From Geopsychrobacter sp. (GTDB taxonomy: Bacteria > Desulfobacterota > Desulfuromonadia > Desulfuromonadales > Geopsychrobacteraceae), in the NCBI GenBank assembly GCA_021647445.1, contig JAKIUS010000037.1, positions 1-9,173 on the forward strand: a stretch of DNA of 9,173 nucleotides. The letters are read 5' to 3'. Position numbers and translations under genes: made by a program. Positions 1 to 8,149 of the stretch are shown in pieces. The notes under the pieces are model-generated. The model was not told the origin of the DNA and did not search any database. It saw only the letters and a list, made by a program, of their open reading frames with translations. The first letter of the stretch is position 1; the number at the start of each line of letters is the position of its first letter.

Positions 1-2575
1 TTGCTTTATCATCATCAAAGGTACTGGCACTCATAGCCAGAATTAGGGCTTTGAATCGATCTGAGGACTTCAACAACCTTATGGTTTCATATCCATCCAT
101 CACCGGCATCCGCATATCCATGAAAATCAAATCCGGCTTCTCGAATTGGGCCAGAGCAATTGCTTCTTTGCCGTTTTCTGCCTCAAGTATTTTCACTCCG
201 TAAGGCTGAAACAATTGATGTAACAGCATGCGGGTTGCTTGTTCATCGTCAACCAGCAGAAAACATTTCCCTGCTAGATCGGTCACGTTTGCAATCCGCT
301 GACTTGTGATCTGTGCCGTCAGTTCGCCTACTTGTTGCGGAAGTTCTGCAGGGAAGGTCAAAGTGAAGCGGCCCCCTCCCTCGGGATTATTTTCTACCCT
401 TAAATCACCACCCATTAAAATTATAAGCTTCTTGGAAATCGCTAAGCCTAGACCGGTTCCACCCGACCTTTTTCCAGCGACACCTTGTTCGAAGGGTTGA
501 AAAATCTTCTCCTGGTCTTCTTCGGAGATACCGGGTCCACTATCATCAACGGTGATGGTTAATTCTGCCTGCGTTGCATTGTGTTGATGGCTCTTCGCCG
601 TTACGGAAATCGTTCCGGCGTCAGTAAGTTTGATGGCATTCCAGAGCAAATTGATCAGAATTTGTCGTAGTTTCTTCTTGTCCGCGAATAGCAGGGTTCT
701 CGATGTAGCATTCCGCGTGAACTCAAAACCTAGCCCCTTCTTTGCCGCATGCAGTTGAAGCATCGCTTTAAGATCATCGAATAAGAACTGTAAACAGAAT
801 TGTTCAGGATTAAGTTCATAACTTCCCGATTCGATGCGGGATATGGTCAAGACATCATTAATCATCTCATGTAGATACTGCCCACTGCGGTTGATAATAT
901 TTATTTTTTCTCGGAGTGGGCCAGTCAGCCCCTCTGTCCGGGAGATTAGTTGCGAATAACCGAGAATCGCAGTCAGTGGAGTACGTAATTCATGTGACAC
1001 ATTTGAAATGAAGGTACTTTTTGCTCGACTGGCTTCCTCGGCGACCTTTTGTGCACGTTTGAGCTCTTGTTCGCTATGTTTCTTCTCTGTTTCATCAAAG
1101 TGCAACCCTGAGAGAGCTTGTAGCTCGCCCGCAGCATTACGGATGATCATGGCACTGGCCCAGATATATCGCACTTCTTCACTGGGCCGGATAATCCGAT
1201 AATGCAGGTTAAGGATCTGTTCAGTTGGCAGATCTCGATTGAGTTGCGCCTTCATTGCGGGGAGATCCTCCGGGTGAACACAGCGTTCCCATCCGGCATA
1301 ATTTTGAATTTCTTGTTGACCGAATATCTCAAGGGAACGCGGATTCCACTTCAGTTCGTCTTTTGCTACATCCCAATAATAAATTCCCGCTCCGGCGCCT
1401 TGCAGGGCCAACTTCAGAATGTTTTTGGATGACTGCAGTTCGGCAGTTCGAACCTCAACCAGTGCTTCCAGATGTTCCTGATACTGCTTAATTTCCTGAA
1501 AGTGCCGCGTATTTTCTCGCGCCTGCTCCGCCTCAGCTTTTTTAAATGCGCTGATATCTCTGGCAAATGTTGCGATCTGGGCATCTTCTATTCTTTCAGG
1601 CTCATTCAATAAAAAAGCCTGGGTTTCTACTGGGACAACCGTGCCATCTTTGCGGATATACTCTTTTTCATATAGATCAGTAAAACCCCTCTCCAAAAAC
1701 TGGGTTTTATACTTTTTCAGTTCCCATTTAAGCCAGTGTTTCGGAGTTATATCACGCCAAAACATATTGTTAATCTCATTGATTTCATAACCAAGAATAT
1801 TGGCAAATGCAGGATTGACATCCAGCAATTCGCCAAAACCCCTGTTTATGACAAAGCCATCTCTCGACATATTGAACAAATTTAGGTATTTGGTTTCTGT
1901 ATCTTTCCGTTGCTGCTCGTTTGCCTGCCGTGCAATTTGCTCTTCTTTGAAATCGGTAACATCTTCGATACAGACTAGGGTCTGTGTCTCGCTACCCATG
2001 TTCATTGGCGTTGAAGAAACCAACAGTTGTAAATGCTTAATCTCACCGGCCATATTAATGGTCAGGCTTGCTTCTTGGCGTAGATGCTTTTTACCTTTGA
2101 CGTTGGTTTCAAGCACCTGGCTACGGATCAGGCAGGTCTGGCATTTCCCCCCGAATCCGCAGCCTTGCTTATCGTCCGCGGCATAGGCACAGTTAAAGAG
2201 TTCACCGCTACGCAGTCCGAGGGCCTCTTCTTCGCTCAGTCCGGTAAAATCGAGCGTGGCCCGATTCACTTTTAATATCCGGCGATCGGCATCGCCCACG
2301 AACATGATTACTGGAGTGCTATTATAAATGGCAGAAAGCTCGGCCGAATATTTGACCAATTTCGCGTTTTTTTTTGCCTGGGATTTAAATGTTAAGAGAA
2401 GGACGATAGACATTAGAAAAATCACGATACCAACCGCAAGGGCATTGTTTTGATCGAGAAAATTGATTGGATAAAATTCAAAACCACCCACCCGCGTCTG
2501 CTTTGATTCAGCATGAAGTGGGCGAGAAATAAGAACTAACGACAAAATAACAAACAGCGAGAACAAGCGATACAT
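1..2575 (-). CDS. Membrane-bound hybrid sensor histidine kinase, multi-PAS, 3' end outside window
   Basis: This frame is open from an ATG at 2575 to the left edge (858 codons), so the C-terminus is missing. It starts 5 bases after GAGG. Seen in the translation: a signal-like segment (1-22), a short exported stretch, a membrane helix (about 45-63), PAS 1 (about 80-210) with Cys129, 139, 145 and 148, PAS 2 (about 226-345), a coiled linker and PAS 3 (about 382-500). The HisKA motif SHELRTP has phospho-acceptor His528. The ATPase domain has N646, DDSGPGI (677-683) and GGTGLGL (705-711). A receiver domain follows with Asp776/777 and phospho-acceptor Asp820. The family autophosphorylates on His and passes phosphate to its own Asp and often on to a partner. 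The signal sensed cannot be read from sequence. It is last of three same-strand genes, 123 bases after the response regulator, so co-transcription is likely. Confidence 0.95.
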   Translation of the reverse strand, partial: MYRLFSLFVILSLVLISRPLHAESKQTRVGGFEFYPINFLDQNNALAVGIVIFLMSIVLLLTFKSQAKKNAKLVKYSAELSAIYNSTPVIMFVGDADRRILKVNRATLDFTGLSEEEALGLRSGELFNCAYAADDKQGCGFGGKCQTCLIRSQVLETNVKGKKHLRQEASLTINMAGEIKHLQLLVSSTPMNMGSETQTLVCIEDVTDFKEEQIARQANEQQRKDTETKYLNLFNMSRDGFVINRGFGELLDVNPAFANILGYEINEINNMFWRDITPKHWLKWELKKYKTQFLERGFTDLYEKEYIRKDGTVVPVETQAFLLNEPERIEDAQIATFARDISAFKKAEAEQARENTRHFQEIKQYQEHLEALVEVRTAELQSSKNILKLALQGAGAGIYYWDVAKDELKWNPRSLEIFGQQEIQNYAGWERCVHPEDLPAMKAQLNRDLPTEQILNLHYRIIRPSEEVRYIWASAMIIRNAAGELQALSGLHFDETEKKHSEQELKRAQKVAEEASRAKSTFISNVSHELRTPLTAILGYSQLISRTEGLTGPLREKINIINRSGQYLHEMINDVLTISRIESGSYELNPEQFCLQFLFDDLKAMLQLHAAKKGLGFEFTRNATSRTLLFADKKKLRQILINLLWNAIKLTDAGTISVTAKSHQHNATQAELTITVDDSGPGISEEDQEKIFQPFEQGVAGKRSGGTGLGLAISKKLIILMGGDLRVENNPEGGGRFTLTFPAELPQQVGELTAQITSQRIANVTDLAGKCFLLVDDEQATRMLLHQLFQPYGVKILEAENGKEAIALAQFEKPDLIFMDMRMPVMDGYETIRLLKSSDRFKALILAMSASTFDDDKA

Positions 2576-2698
2576 ATCAACCTCGCAACCATCAAAATTT
2601 GCCCGGGCCAACCCCTTCGGTTAACAGTATGGCTATATCCCACATTAAATGGGACACTCACGCTTCATTAACAATCGCTACTACCTCAGATACCAACA

Positions 2699-3094
2699 TC
2701 AGGTACACAAATTTACAAAAATCCCTGCCGAGGGTTCCCCCAGCCATCGATTGGCGATGAAAAGCAGTTCGTCATCTTTCCAGGGCTTCTTAACACATCT
2801 CTGTATTTCTCTGTCGGCAACAGCCTTGCGGACCTCCTGTTTATCGGCATGACCGGTTAACAATACGCGACCTATTTCCGGCCAATATTGGTGAACCACC
2901 CGCAGAAAAGTCACTCCATTTTCTTGCGGCATCTCATAGTCAGAGAGCACAAGGGAAATAGATGCATCATCCGATAGAATTTTCAGAGCTTCCCTTGCGG
3001 AAAGTGCGGTTACAGTCTCATAGCCTGCCAATCGAAATAGACGATTGAGGGATTTCAGTACGTTTTTTTCATCATCGACACACAGAATCTTCAT
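2699..3094 (-). CDS. Single-domain response regulator (receiver domain only)
   Basis: The 131-residue product is a CheY-like receiver and nothing else. It has the acidic pair Asp7/Asp8, phospho-acceptor Asp52 in LSDYEMP, Thr80 in LLTGHAD and the conserved Lys103 in KKPW. The TGxAD and KPW wording is usual in receivers of RpfG/HD-GYP type regulators, but no HD-GYP or DNA-binding domain follows, so output must be by protein contact or phosphate relay. An upstream start in the same frame (3127) is possible, but the ATG at 3094 has a textbook GGAGG four bases before it and gives a receiver that begins normally (MKILCVDDE), so I chose it. It lies between the CheX-like gene (138-base gap) and the hybrid kinase. 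The likely partners are therefore that kinase for phosphorylation and the CheX-like protein for dephosphorylation; this is inferred from order only. Confidence 0.92.
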   Translation of the reverse strand: MKILCVDDEKNVLKSLNRLFRLAGYETVTALSAREALKILSDDASISLVLSDYEMPQENGVTFLRVVHQYWPEIGRVLLTGHADKQEVRKAVADREIQRCVKKPWKDDELLFIANRWLGEPSAGIFVNLCT

Positions 3095-3232
3095 TGTTCC
3101 TCCACTGCGAATAAGAAATACGGCCATTTCTCCGGATAAACAGAAATTCTAATAATGTCTAGCCAGTCAAATTGCTTAAAGAAGAGTGATTGCAGTGAGT
3201 TATGGTTTTTTTTCAGATAGAAGGAAAGTGGC

Positions 3233-3694
3233 TCAGCTTTCTGTTCGGAGTTGAAGTTCGACCAGAAAATCCCCATCGTCGAGATAGAAGGGAACTGTGA
3301 TTTTGGTAGTATTTGGCAGACGGTCCACGATGTATTCTTCACCGAAGAGCAAAGAGGGTAATGACAGCTGGACATCGCTACCACCGGGGTCGAGAACGCT
3401 TTTGAGATTGCCCGCGAGCATATTGGCTAATTCACCGACAGCATCACAAGCATCATCATCAATTTCTTCAATCTCCAGGTCCAAATAGGAGCCGGTAACT
3501 AACGTGGCCGTTTGGCAGGGCAGATGGATCGCCAGTGAACCTTTATGCTTGCCCTCCAAATAAATTATTCCCGAAATCCAGTCGTTGAAGGGTTCATCTT
3601 TGCGCTCAAAGGGCAACCCCGCCGTTATCCCAAGCATGACCATGTTGGAAAAAATTTCCGTTGTTGAATCGATAATAGTTTGAATAAGGTTCAT
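3233..3694 (-). CDS. CheX-like phosphatase-family protein
   Basis: The 153-residue product has the CheC/CheX/FliY family signature: GELANMLAGN at about 87-96, with the Glu88-x-x-Asn91 pair that in CheX and CheC attacks the aspartyl phosphate of CheY. The length fits CheX, which is usually about 150 residues with one such motif. No signal peptide or membrane segment is visible, so it should be cytoplasmic. The ATG at 3694 sits 8 bases after GGAAAGG; a TTG one codon earlier is equally well placed and would add one residue. It is the first gene of a three-gene same-strand run with a receiver protein and a hybrid kinase. No che or flagellar genes are in view, so it may serve this two-component pathway rather than chemotaxis. 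Family is confident; partner is inference. Confidence 0.88.
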   Translation of the reverse strand: MNLIQTIIDSTTEIFSNMVMLGITAGLPFERKDEPFNDWISGIIYLEGKHKGSLAIHLPCQTATLVTGSYLDLEIEEIDDDACDAVGELANMLAGNLKSVLDPGGSDVQLSLPSLLFGEEYIVDRLPNTTKITVPFYLDDGDFLVELQLRTES

Positions 3695-4121
3695 CAAGTA
3701 TGCCTTTCCGACGCCCTTTTTAGTCTGGAATAGTGATCAGCGGCTTAAGAAACATTCACCGCTATCTCACAGTTTGATCAATAAACAGAAGGCTCGGAAC
3801 CTATTTGTGCTCTGTTCCCAATAAATTTTGCAAAAGCATACCTGAAAACAAGAGCTTACAAGTCATGGTGCCTTTAGGCAACGCTCTTTCTTAAGCCGTT
3901 GATTGGAGGGTATCAATGATTTGGCGGATTGCAAGTCTGTCTTGGAACACTATAGGTACGAATTCGTCTGTTTCTTCAAATCCAGCTATGTAACCGATCA
4001 AATCTGTACTCTGAACAAACATTCAAGAGTCAAGATTTATGCAGTTGTGGCAACACCGCAGCCCAGCCATTTTGCGACCAGAGCTGCGGGGTCGAGTTGC
4101 CCGTATAGTTGCTAACGGCCG
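3695..4121. other. Intergenic spacer between the slipin and CheX-like genes
   Basis: About 430 bases lie between the end of the slipin gene and the start of the CheX-like gene. The promoter for the signalling cluster should be here on the minus strand, but I could not pick a convincing -35/-10 pair, a flagellar sigma site or a sigma-54 site. There is no good terminator after the slipin gene; the only palindrome there, aacggccgtt, overlaps its stop codon and has no T run. The one coding candidate is the 43-codon minus-strand ORF listed separately. Confidence 0.6.
3891..4022 (-). CDS. Possible small protein or gene remnant, 43 codons, unrecognised
   Basis: A minus-strand ORF runs from an ATG directly after a TGA (tgaatg) to a TAA. 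The translation looks protein-like (…GYIAGFEETDEFVPIVFQ… and …AIRQIIDTLQSTA), with balanced hydrophobic and charged residues and no stretch of rare codons. There is no clear ribosome binding site. It lies on the same strand as the genes on both sides, about 200 bases before the CheX-like gene. It could be a real small protein, the surviving C-terminal end of a decayed gene, or chance. I do not recognise the family and assign no function. Confidence 0.3.
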   Translation of the reverse strand: MFVQSTDLIGYIAGFEETDEFVPIVFQDRLAIRQIIDTLQSTA

Positions 4122-4892
4122 TTACTCTTTCGGTTGTGTTTTTTCGAGAAACGGTGTGATCAGTTCGAGCGGCAGCGGGAAGAGGATGGTTGAGTTCTTT
4201 TCACTGGCAATCTCGGTTAAAGTCTGCAAAAAGCGCAACTGTAACGCGCCAGGTTCAGCGGTGATCTGGTGGGCCGCCTTGGCCAGATTTGTCGAGGCCT
4301 GAAATTCCCCTTCGGCATGAATGATTTTCGAGCGTCGTTCCCGTTCGGCTTCGGCTTGACGGGCCATGGCGCGTTGCATCTCGGGCGGTAGATCGACATG
4401 CTTAATCTCGACATTGGAGATCTTGACCCCCCAAGGGTCGGTCTGGCGGTCGAGGAGTTCCTGCAGACTTTTGTTGATCTGATCGCGTTGAGAGAGTAGC
4501 TCATCCAGTTCGACCTGGCCGAGGATGCTGCGTAATGAGGTTTGCGCCAACTGACTGGTTGCATAGAGAAACTCTTCGACCTCGATCAACGCCTTGTCGG
4601 GTTGGACGACGCGAAAATAGAGTACCGCGTTGACCTTGACCGAAACGTTATCGCGGGTGATGACATCTTGCGGCGGTACATCCATGGCGATGGTGCGCAT
4701 GCTGACCTTAACCAGTCGGTCGACCAGCGGGATGATGAACTTGAGGCCTGGTCCCTTGACGCAGGAGAAACGGCCGAGCCGGAAGACCACCCCACGCTCA
4801 TATTCGTACAGAATACGGACTGAGGCCGCGAGAATAATAATCAAAAAGCCAAAAGCGACTGGCCAGAGCAGAGTTATGCTGAATCCGAGCAT
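4122..4892 (-). CDS. Slipin: stomatin/SPFH-domain membrane protein
   Basis: The 256-residue product is a full-length bacterial slipin. It has one N-terminal membrane anchor (about 8-26) and then the SPFH start [12 protein letters not shown] (31-42), followed by [13 protein letters not shown]. Also present are the conserved [20 protein letters not shown] region (71-90), [16 protein letters not shown] (154-169) and an Ala/Glu/Arg-rich coiled segment (about 171-210). SPFH proteins oligomerise on the inner face of the membrane into scaffolds and are partners of NfeD proteins. The ATG has GGAGG six bases upstream, and that site lies inside the end of nfeD. The two genes overlap by 19 bases, so they are almost certainly translationally coupled and work together. 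The paralogue type cannot be fixed further, so no symbol is given. Confidence 0.95.
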   Translation of the reverse strand: MLGFSITLLWPVAFGFLIIILAASVRILYEYERGVVFRLGRFSCVKGPGLKFIIPLVDRLVKVSMRTIAMDVPPQDVITRDNVSVKVNAVLYFRVVQPDKALIEVEEFLYATSQLAQTSLRSILGQVELDELLSQRDQINKSLQELLDRQTDPWGVKISNVEIKHVDLPPEMQRAMARQAEAERERRSKIIHAEGEFQASTNLAKAAHQITAEPGALQLRFLQTLTEIASEKNSTILFPLPLELITPFLEKTQPKE

Positions 4893-6229
4893 TTTGGGCC
4901 TCCTTTTTCGTTGTGGTTTTCTTCCTTGTCTTGAACTGCGTGTACCTCGAGGACCAGACCGTCGAGTAGTCTGGTGACTTCGACTGTGGATCCTGCCGTA
5001 ATTTCAGTTGTCGATCGTGCCTGCCAGAGTTCGCCGTGAACAAACACCTGACCTGTGTCGAAAATATCGCTTGTTGCACGCCCCTGTTCGCCGATCATCC
5101 CCTCCTGCCCGAAAATTACCGGCCGGCTCTGGGTGCGAACCACCATCCAACTGGCAAAGAGAATAAATCCGGCACTGACCCCCACGCTTGCGGCAATCAC
5201 TGCTTTTGAAATCTGCAGATAGGGCTGACTGCTATCGATGAGCATCAGTGATCCCATGGCCATGGCGATGATCCCGCCGACGGTGAGCATGCCGTAGGAG
5301 GGTACCTTGACCTCCAGGATGAACATCACCACCGCCAGCAGAATCAATAACAGCCCGACATAGTTGATCGGCAGGGTCGAAAAGGCGAAGAAGGCGAGCA
5401 GGATGCTGATGGTGCCGACCACGCCGGGCAGAATAACTCCCGGCTGGGAAATTTCGAAGAAGATGCCGAGAATACCGAGCATCATCAGCAGGTAGGCGAA
5501 ACTTGGATTGCTCAGGGCGCTCAAGATTTGCAGGCGCCAGTTCATCTCGATCTTGCGGAGTACGGCTCCCTTGGTGTGCAGGGTTTGCTGTCGGTCCTGA
5601 CGCAGGTAGGTGCGGCCGTCCAGTTTTTCGAGCAATTGCGCGTGGTCTGTCGCGATCAGGTCGATAACCTGTTGCCCTAGAGCCTCCTGTGCCGTGGAGG
5701 AGATACTCTGTCGGACGATATTTTCGGCCCAGTCGAGATTGCGGCCGCGTTGTTGGGCCAGGCTGCGTGCGTAGGCCGCCGCATCATTGACCAGTTTCTT
5801 CTCCATGGTTTTATCCGGTTGGCCGCCCATGCCGAGCGCAACCGGATGGGCGGCACCCATATTGGTGCCCGGTGCCATGGCGGCAAAATCCGCAGCCAGG
5901 GTAATCAGCGCCCCGGCCGACGCGGCACGTGCACCCGCTGGTGCGACATAGACGATGATCGGGATTTGTGAACCCATCTCAGCTTGAATAATCTGACGCA
6001 TCGCAGTGTCGAGGCCGCCGGGGGTGCTCAGTTCGATGAGCAGTGCTAGATCCTGCCGCACGTTGGCTGCCGCAATCTGCTCACTGATGAACTTTGCAAC
6101 AATCGGGTTGATGGCCGAATCGATGGTTAACCGGGGGATGGTCAATGAATCCGGCTGGGGAGCAGCATGGAGCGGGCTCCAGATGGCAAACGTGAGAAGT
6201 ATGTAGAACAACAGCAGCACGCGCATCAT
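4874..6229 (-). CDS. nfeD: NfeD long form: membrane-bound ClpP-like serine protease with OB domain
   Basis: The product (451 residues from this ATG) has a signal peptide (about 1-22) and a ClpP-class domain. Visible motifs in it are STPGG (68-72), ASAGA with nucleophile Ser104, [13 protein letters not shown], and [11 protein letters not shown] with Lys145. The Ser-Lys spacing of 41 residues matches the Ser97/Lys138 dyad known for archaeal PH1510. About five membrane segments follow between 242 and 364, then a C-terminal OB-fold (about 375-430, with [10 protein letters not shown]). In the studied archaeal relative this protease cuts the hydrophobic tail of its partner stomatin. Start choice: the frame opens at GTG 6238, but that leaves no room for a ribosome site. 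The ATG at 6229 sits 8 bases after AAAGG, and the next ATG at 6226 is also possible. It heads a two-gene operon with the slipin. Confidence 0.95.
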   Translation of the reverse strand: MMRVLLLFYILLTFAIWSPLHAAPQPDSLTIPRLTIDSAINPIVAKFISEQIAAANVRQDLALLIELSTPGGLDTAMRQIIQAEMGSQIPIIVYVAPAGARAASAGALITLAADFAAMAPGTNMGAAHPVALGMGGQPDKTMEKKLVNDAAAYARSLAQQRGRNLDWAENIVRQSISSTAQEALGQQVIDLIATDHAQLLEKLDGRTYLRQDRQQTLHTKGAVLRKIEMNWRLQILSALSNPSFAYLLMMLGILGIFFEISQPGVILPGVVGTISILLAFFAFSTLPINYVGLLLILLAVVMFILEVKVPSYGMLTVGGIIAMAMGSLMLIDSSQPYLQISKAVIAASVGVSAGFILFASWMVVRTQSRPVIFGQEGMIGEQGRATSDIFDTGQVFVHGELWQARSTTEITAGSTVEVTRLLDGLVLEVHAVQDKEENHNEKGGPKCSDSA

Positions 6230-6389
6230 CCTCTTCACCTTTCGTGATTAGCCGTTAGTCGGGCTTAACAAGAGTGGAACGAGAACCGGCTTCCTCCTGA
6301 TGGGAATTGAATCAGATCAACCTATGGCTACATTTTACCTCGAAATTGAATCTGGCGTCAGATTTAGCGTAAAGTACGCAATATACATA

Positions 6390-6722
6390 TCAACTACAGG
6401 TCTGTTTCTTTCCAATTTTCTCCAGATAGTATCCATAATCACCGTCATAGATCTGCATTTGACCATGATCGATTTCAAAGACACGATCGACCAGCGAGCG
6501 CAGAAAGTTACGGTCATGGCTGACAAGGATGACCGTGCCGCTAAACTTTTTGAGGGCTTCGAGCAGCACATCACGGGATTGGATATCCAGATGGTTGGTC
6601 GGCTCATCAAAAACCAGCAGATTGAGTGGTCGGGCGGGCAGGGTGGCGAGCACCAGGCGGCTCTTTTCGCCGCCGGCAAGCGCTTTTATAGCGAAGAACT
6701 TGCCGTCAAGAGGTGTACTGGG
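6390..6722 (-). pseudogene. Truncated ABC-F family ATPase remnant (C-terminal half of one ABC domain)
   Basis: About 110 codons are open here, bounded upstream by an in-frame TAA at 6723-6725. The translation has a changed ABC signature (ALAGGEKSRL instead of LSGGE), Walker B and D-loop LLVFDEPTNHLD, the H-loop VSHDRNFL, and RVFEIDHGQMQIYDGDYGYYLEK. The DEPTNHLD wording and the GDYGYYLE end are typical of ABC-F proteins (Uup, EttA, YheS group). Those proteins have two complete ABC domains and usually over 500 residues. Here there is no Walker A, no first ABC domain and no C-terminal extension, and the frame lacks a convincing start. It therefore cannot bind ATP as a normal enzyme and is best read as a decayed fragment left by a deletion or rearrangement. 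Confidence 0.8.
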
Positions 6723-6764
6723 TTATTTTGGCCGAGATTTTAATCTTTTTAGTGGCGGTGAACG

Positions 6765-7196
6765 ATGACCCTTGTTCTTGGTGGTGTGGCAGTCTTGTGG
6801 GGCCTGTTGGCGGGCTATTTATTGTTGAGATGCACAGAGAGTCTGCTGGGTCTGGTTTGTTGCGTTCATGGCCTCTTTGCCCGCCGCTGGAAAACGCTCA
6901 TCGATAAAAACGCCACCGGGCTGATTCGGCCCGGTCTGATCATTAAGCCGGGCCTGCGCTTCGGCGTTTATGCTCTGTTGGCGGGGTTTTTACTGGATGC
7001 GGGCGATGATTTTGTACGGCGGACCTATCATCTTAGTTACACCGCTACGCCCGGCATCCTCTTTGGTCTTGCGGGCACTGTCCTCTTTCTTGGCCGTTTG
7101 CGCACCTCTGTGCGGCGGTTGAAGCTGGTGTGGCGCATGAGCCATGAGTTCGATTTTGCCGCGCGGCGCGAACGGACACAACGCCTTAAGGGGTAA
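6765..7196 (+). CDS. Small hypothetical membrane protein
   Basis: The 143-residue product has hydrophobic segments at about 3-21, 24-38, 64-79 and 96-111. Basic clusters follow them (RRWK at 40-43, RLRTSVRRLK at 111-120), and the soluble tail is rich in Arg (FAARRERTQRLKG). This is typical of an inner-membrane protein with three or four helices. A weak ribosome site (GGCGGTGA) ends four bases before the ATG. It is alone on this strand. It begins 42 bases after the open part of the ABC-F remnant and ends 17 bases before the stop of the convergent lipoprotein gene. I do not recognise the family. Its GC-rich codon use resembles its neighbours and argues for a real gene. Confidence 0.7.
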   Translation: MTLVLGGVAVLWGLLAGYLLLRCTESLLGLVCCVHGLFARRWKTLIDKNATGLIRPGLIIKPGLRFGVYALLAGFLLDAGDDFVRRTYHLSYTATPGILFGLAGTVLFLGRLRTSVRRLKLVWRMSHEFDFAARRERTQRLKG

Positions 7197-7213
7197 GTCG
7201 ATGTTCTCTGAGG

Positions 7214-7684
7214 TTAGCGGATAATCTTCCATGCTCCATCGGGTTGACGGCAGGCGGTACCGTAGGCCTGCTGCTCCTTACCGCCGATCCTGACGGTCTG
7301 ATGATACTCGCGACAGTATCTCCCCGTCGATGCCTGGTATGTTTTTGTCGGTGTGATCGCCCCGGCATTTCCGGAATCTGGATTACGCCAGGGGGTCGAG
7401 CTGTTGGTTGGTGCATGCTCCAGAGCATATTGAGCATTTTGCTCCATGATGATCCGGTCGGCCTTGTCGAGAGTTCGGCCCACTTCTTGACCCATGAGTG
7501 CCCCCGCCAGGGTTCCGATGGCAACGGCGACCAGTCGGCCTTTGCCGCTTCCAATCTGAGATCCGAGTAAGGCACCCGCACCAGCGCCGAGCAGGGTGCC
7601 GCCCTGCTCTTTGGGCCCAACGTTGGTTGCACAGCCCGCAATAATCAGAGTCAGAATAACGAATAATACGGATAATTTTTTCAT
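7214..7684 (-). CDS. Glycine-zipper surface lipoprotein, RT0821/Lpp0805-like
   Basis: The 156-residue product has a lipoprotein signal (MKKLSVLFVI…) ending in lipobox IAGC with Cys18 as the lipidated residue. A glycine-zipper 2TM region follows (about 29-69: GAGAGALLGSQIGSGKG and AVAIGTLAGALMGQEVG), as in the rickettsial 17-kDa antigen family. After a Ser/Thr/Pro/Asn linker comes a C-terminal module with CREYHQTVRIGG and AYGTACRQPDGAWKI, carrying Cys124 and Cys145. This pattern is usual in RT0821/Lpp0805-type lipoproteins of the outer membrane; their exact role is not established. GGGAG lies 7 bases before the ATG. It follows the broken DUF393 gene by 60 bases on the same strand, so the two may be co-transcribed. 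Confidence 0.92.
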   Translation of the reverse strand: MKKLSVLFVILTLIIAGCATNVGPKEQGGTLLGAGAGALLGSQIGSGKGRLVAVAIGTLAGALMGQEVGRTLDKADRIIMEQNAQYALEHAPTNSSTPWRNPDSGNAGAITPTKTYQASTGRYCREYHQTVRIGGKEQQAYGTACRQPDGAWKIIR

Positions 7685-7744
7685 GGATTAGCTCCCGAAT
7701 GAAGTTCCTTTTGATGATTCCCGGTTAAAATAAAAAAATGCATT

Positions 7745-8149
7745 TCAGTGCAATCCGCAACTGCCGTCGTGACGGTCTGTTTTTGGGAACAGGTGGCGGA
7801 TGCTGGCGAAAGTGGCGTAGCCGAGGTCGGCGCCCTGGCGGATGCCCGGCAGATTGACCGTTTGTTAGAGCAGGCTGTAGAGGGGAGAGTCAGGAAAGGC
7901 GCTCCAGATACGGGCAAAGGCGGCTACCCCGGTATGAAACTGCCCCTCTGCATCCCGCACATGAAGTTCCTGCATGAACTCACTAAAGCTACGGTCATGA
8001 TCGGCAGCGATGAAACCGGGGGCGCTGATGTCGATAAACTTGAGTCGCGCAGCAGACTCTCGGCGCTGATAGACGCGCATTTCGCGGCTGCAGACTCCGC
8101 AACTGCCATCGTAGAAGACCTGAAGGGGAAACTTTGAGCTGTTTGCCAT
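7745..8149 (-). pseudogene. DUF393 / DCC-family thiol-disulfide oxidoreductase interrupted by one in-frame TAA
   Basis: An ATG at 8149 with AAGGAGG upstream starts a protein with VFYDGSCGVCSREM (11-24). This is the DGxCxxC motif of the DUF393/DCC family (YuxK type), with Cys17 and Cys20. The frame stops at a TAA at 7865-7867 after 94 residues. Beyond it the same frame continues for 39 codons to a TGA at 7745-7747, and reads exactly like the missing end of the domain (LPGIRQGADLGYATFASIRH). With the stop ignored the protein has the normal family length of about 134 residues. One base change (TAA from TAC or TAT, Tyr) explains everything. It is therefore a recent nonsense pseudogene, a sequencing error, or a shortened form that keeps the redox motif. 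A longer in-frame start at 8197 lacks the good ribosome site. Confidence 0.8.

Noticed and set aside
2636..2660. Hairpin TCCCA/TGGGA between the response regulator and kinase genes
   Set aside because: It has only 5 pairs and no T run on the minus strand, so it is not a credible terminator.
3840..3880. Sigma-54 or flagellar sigma-28 promoter before the CheX-like gene
   Set aside because: The closest match (AGGCACC…CTTGTA) lacks the GC at the proper spacing, and no sigma-28 pattern is present.
4114..4124. Palindrome aacggccgtt at the end of the slipin gene as a terminator
   Set aside because: There is no loop and no T run; it overlaps the stop codon.
6236..6300. GGAGGA about 60 bases before nfeD as a ribosome site for an extra small gene
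   Set aside because: No start codon follows at a usable distance before stops in that stretch.
6713..6768. Plus-strand reading LGYFGRDFNLFSGGER looks like an ABC signature region
   Set aside because: It is on the strand opposite to the ABC-F remnant, ends at once in a stop and has no Walker motifs. Most likely chance similarity.
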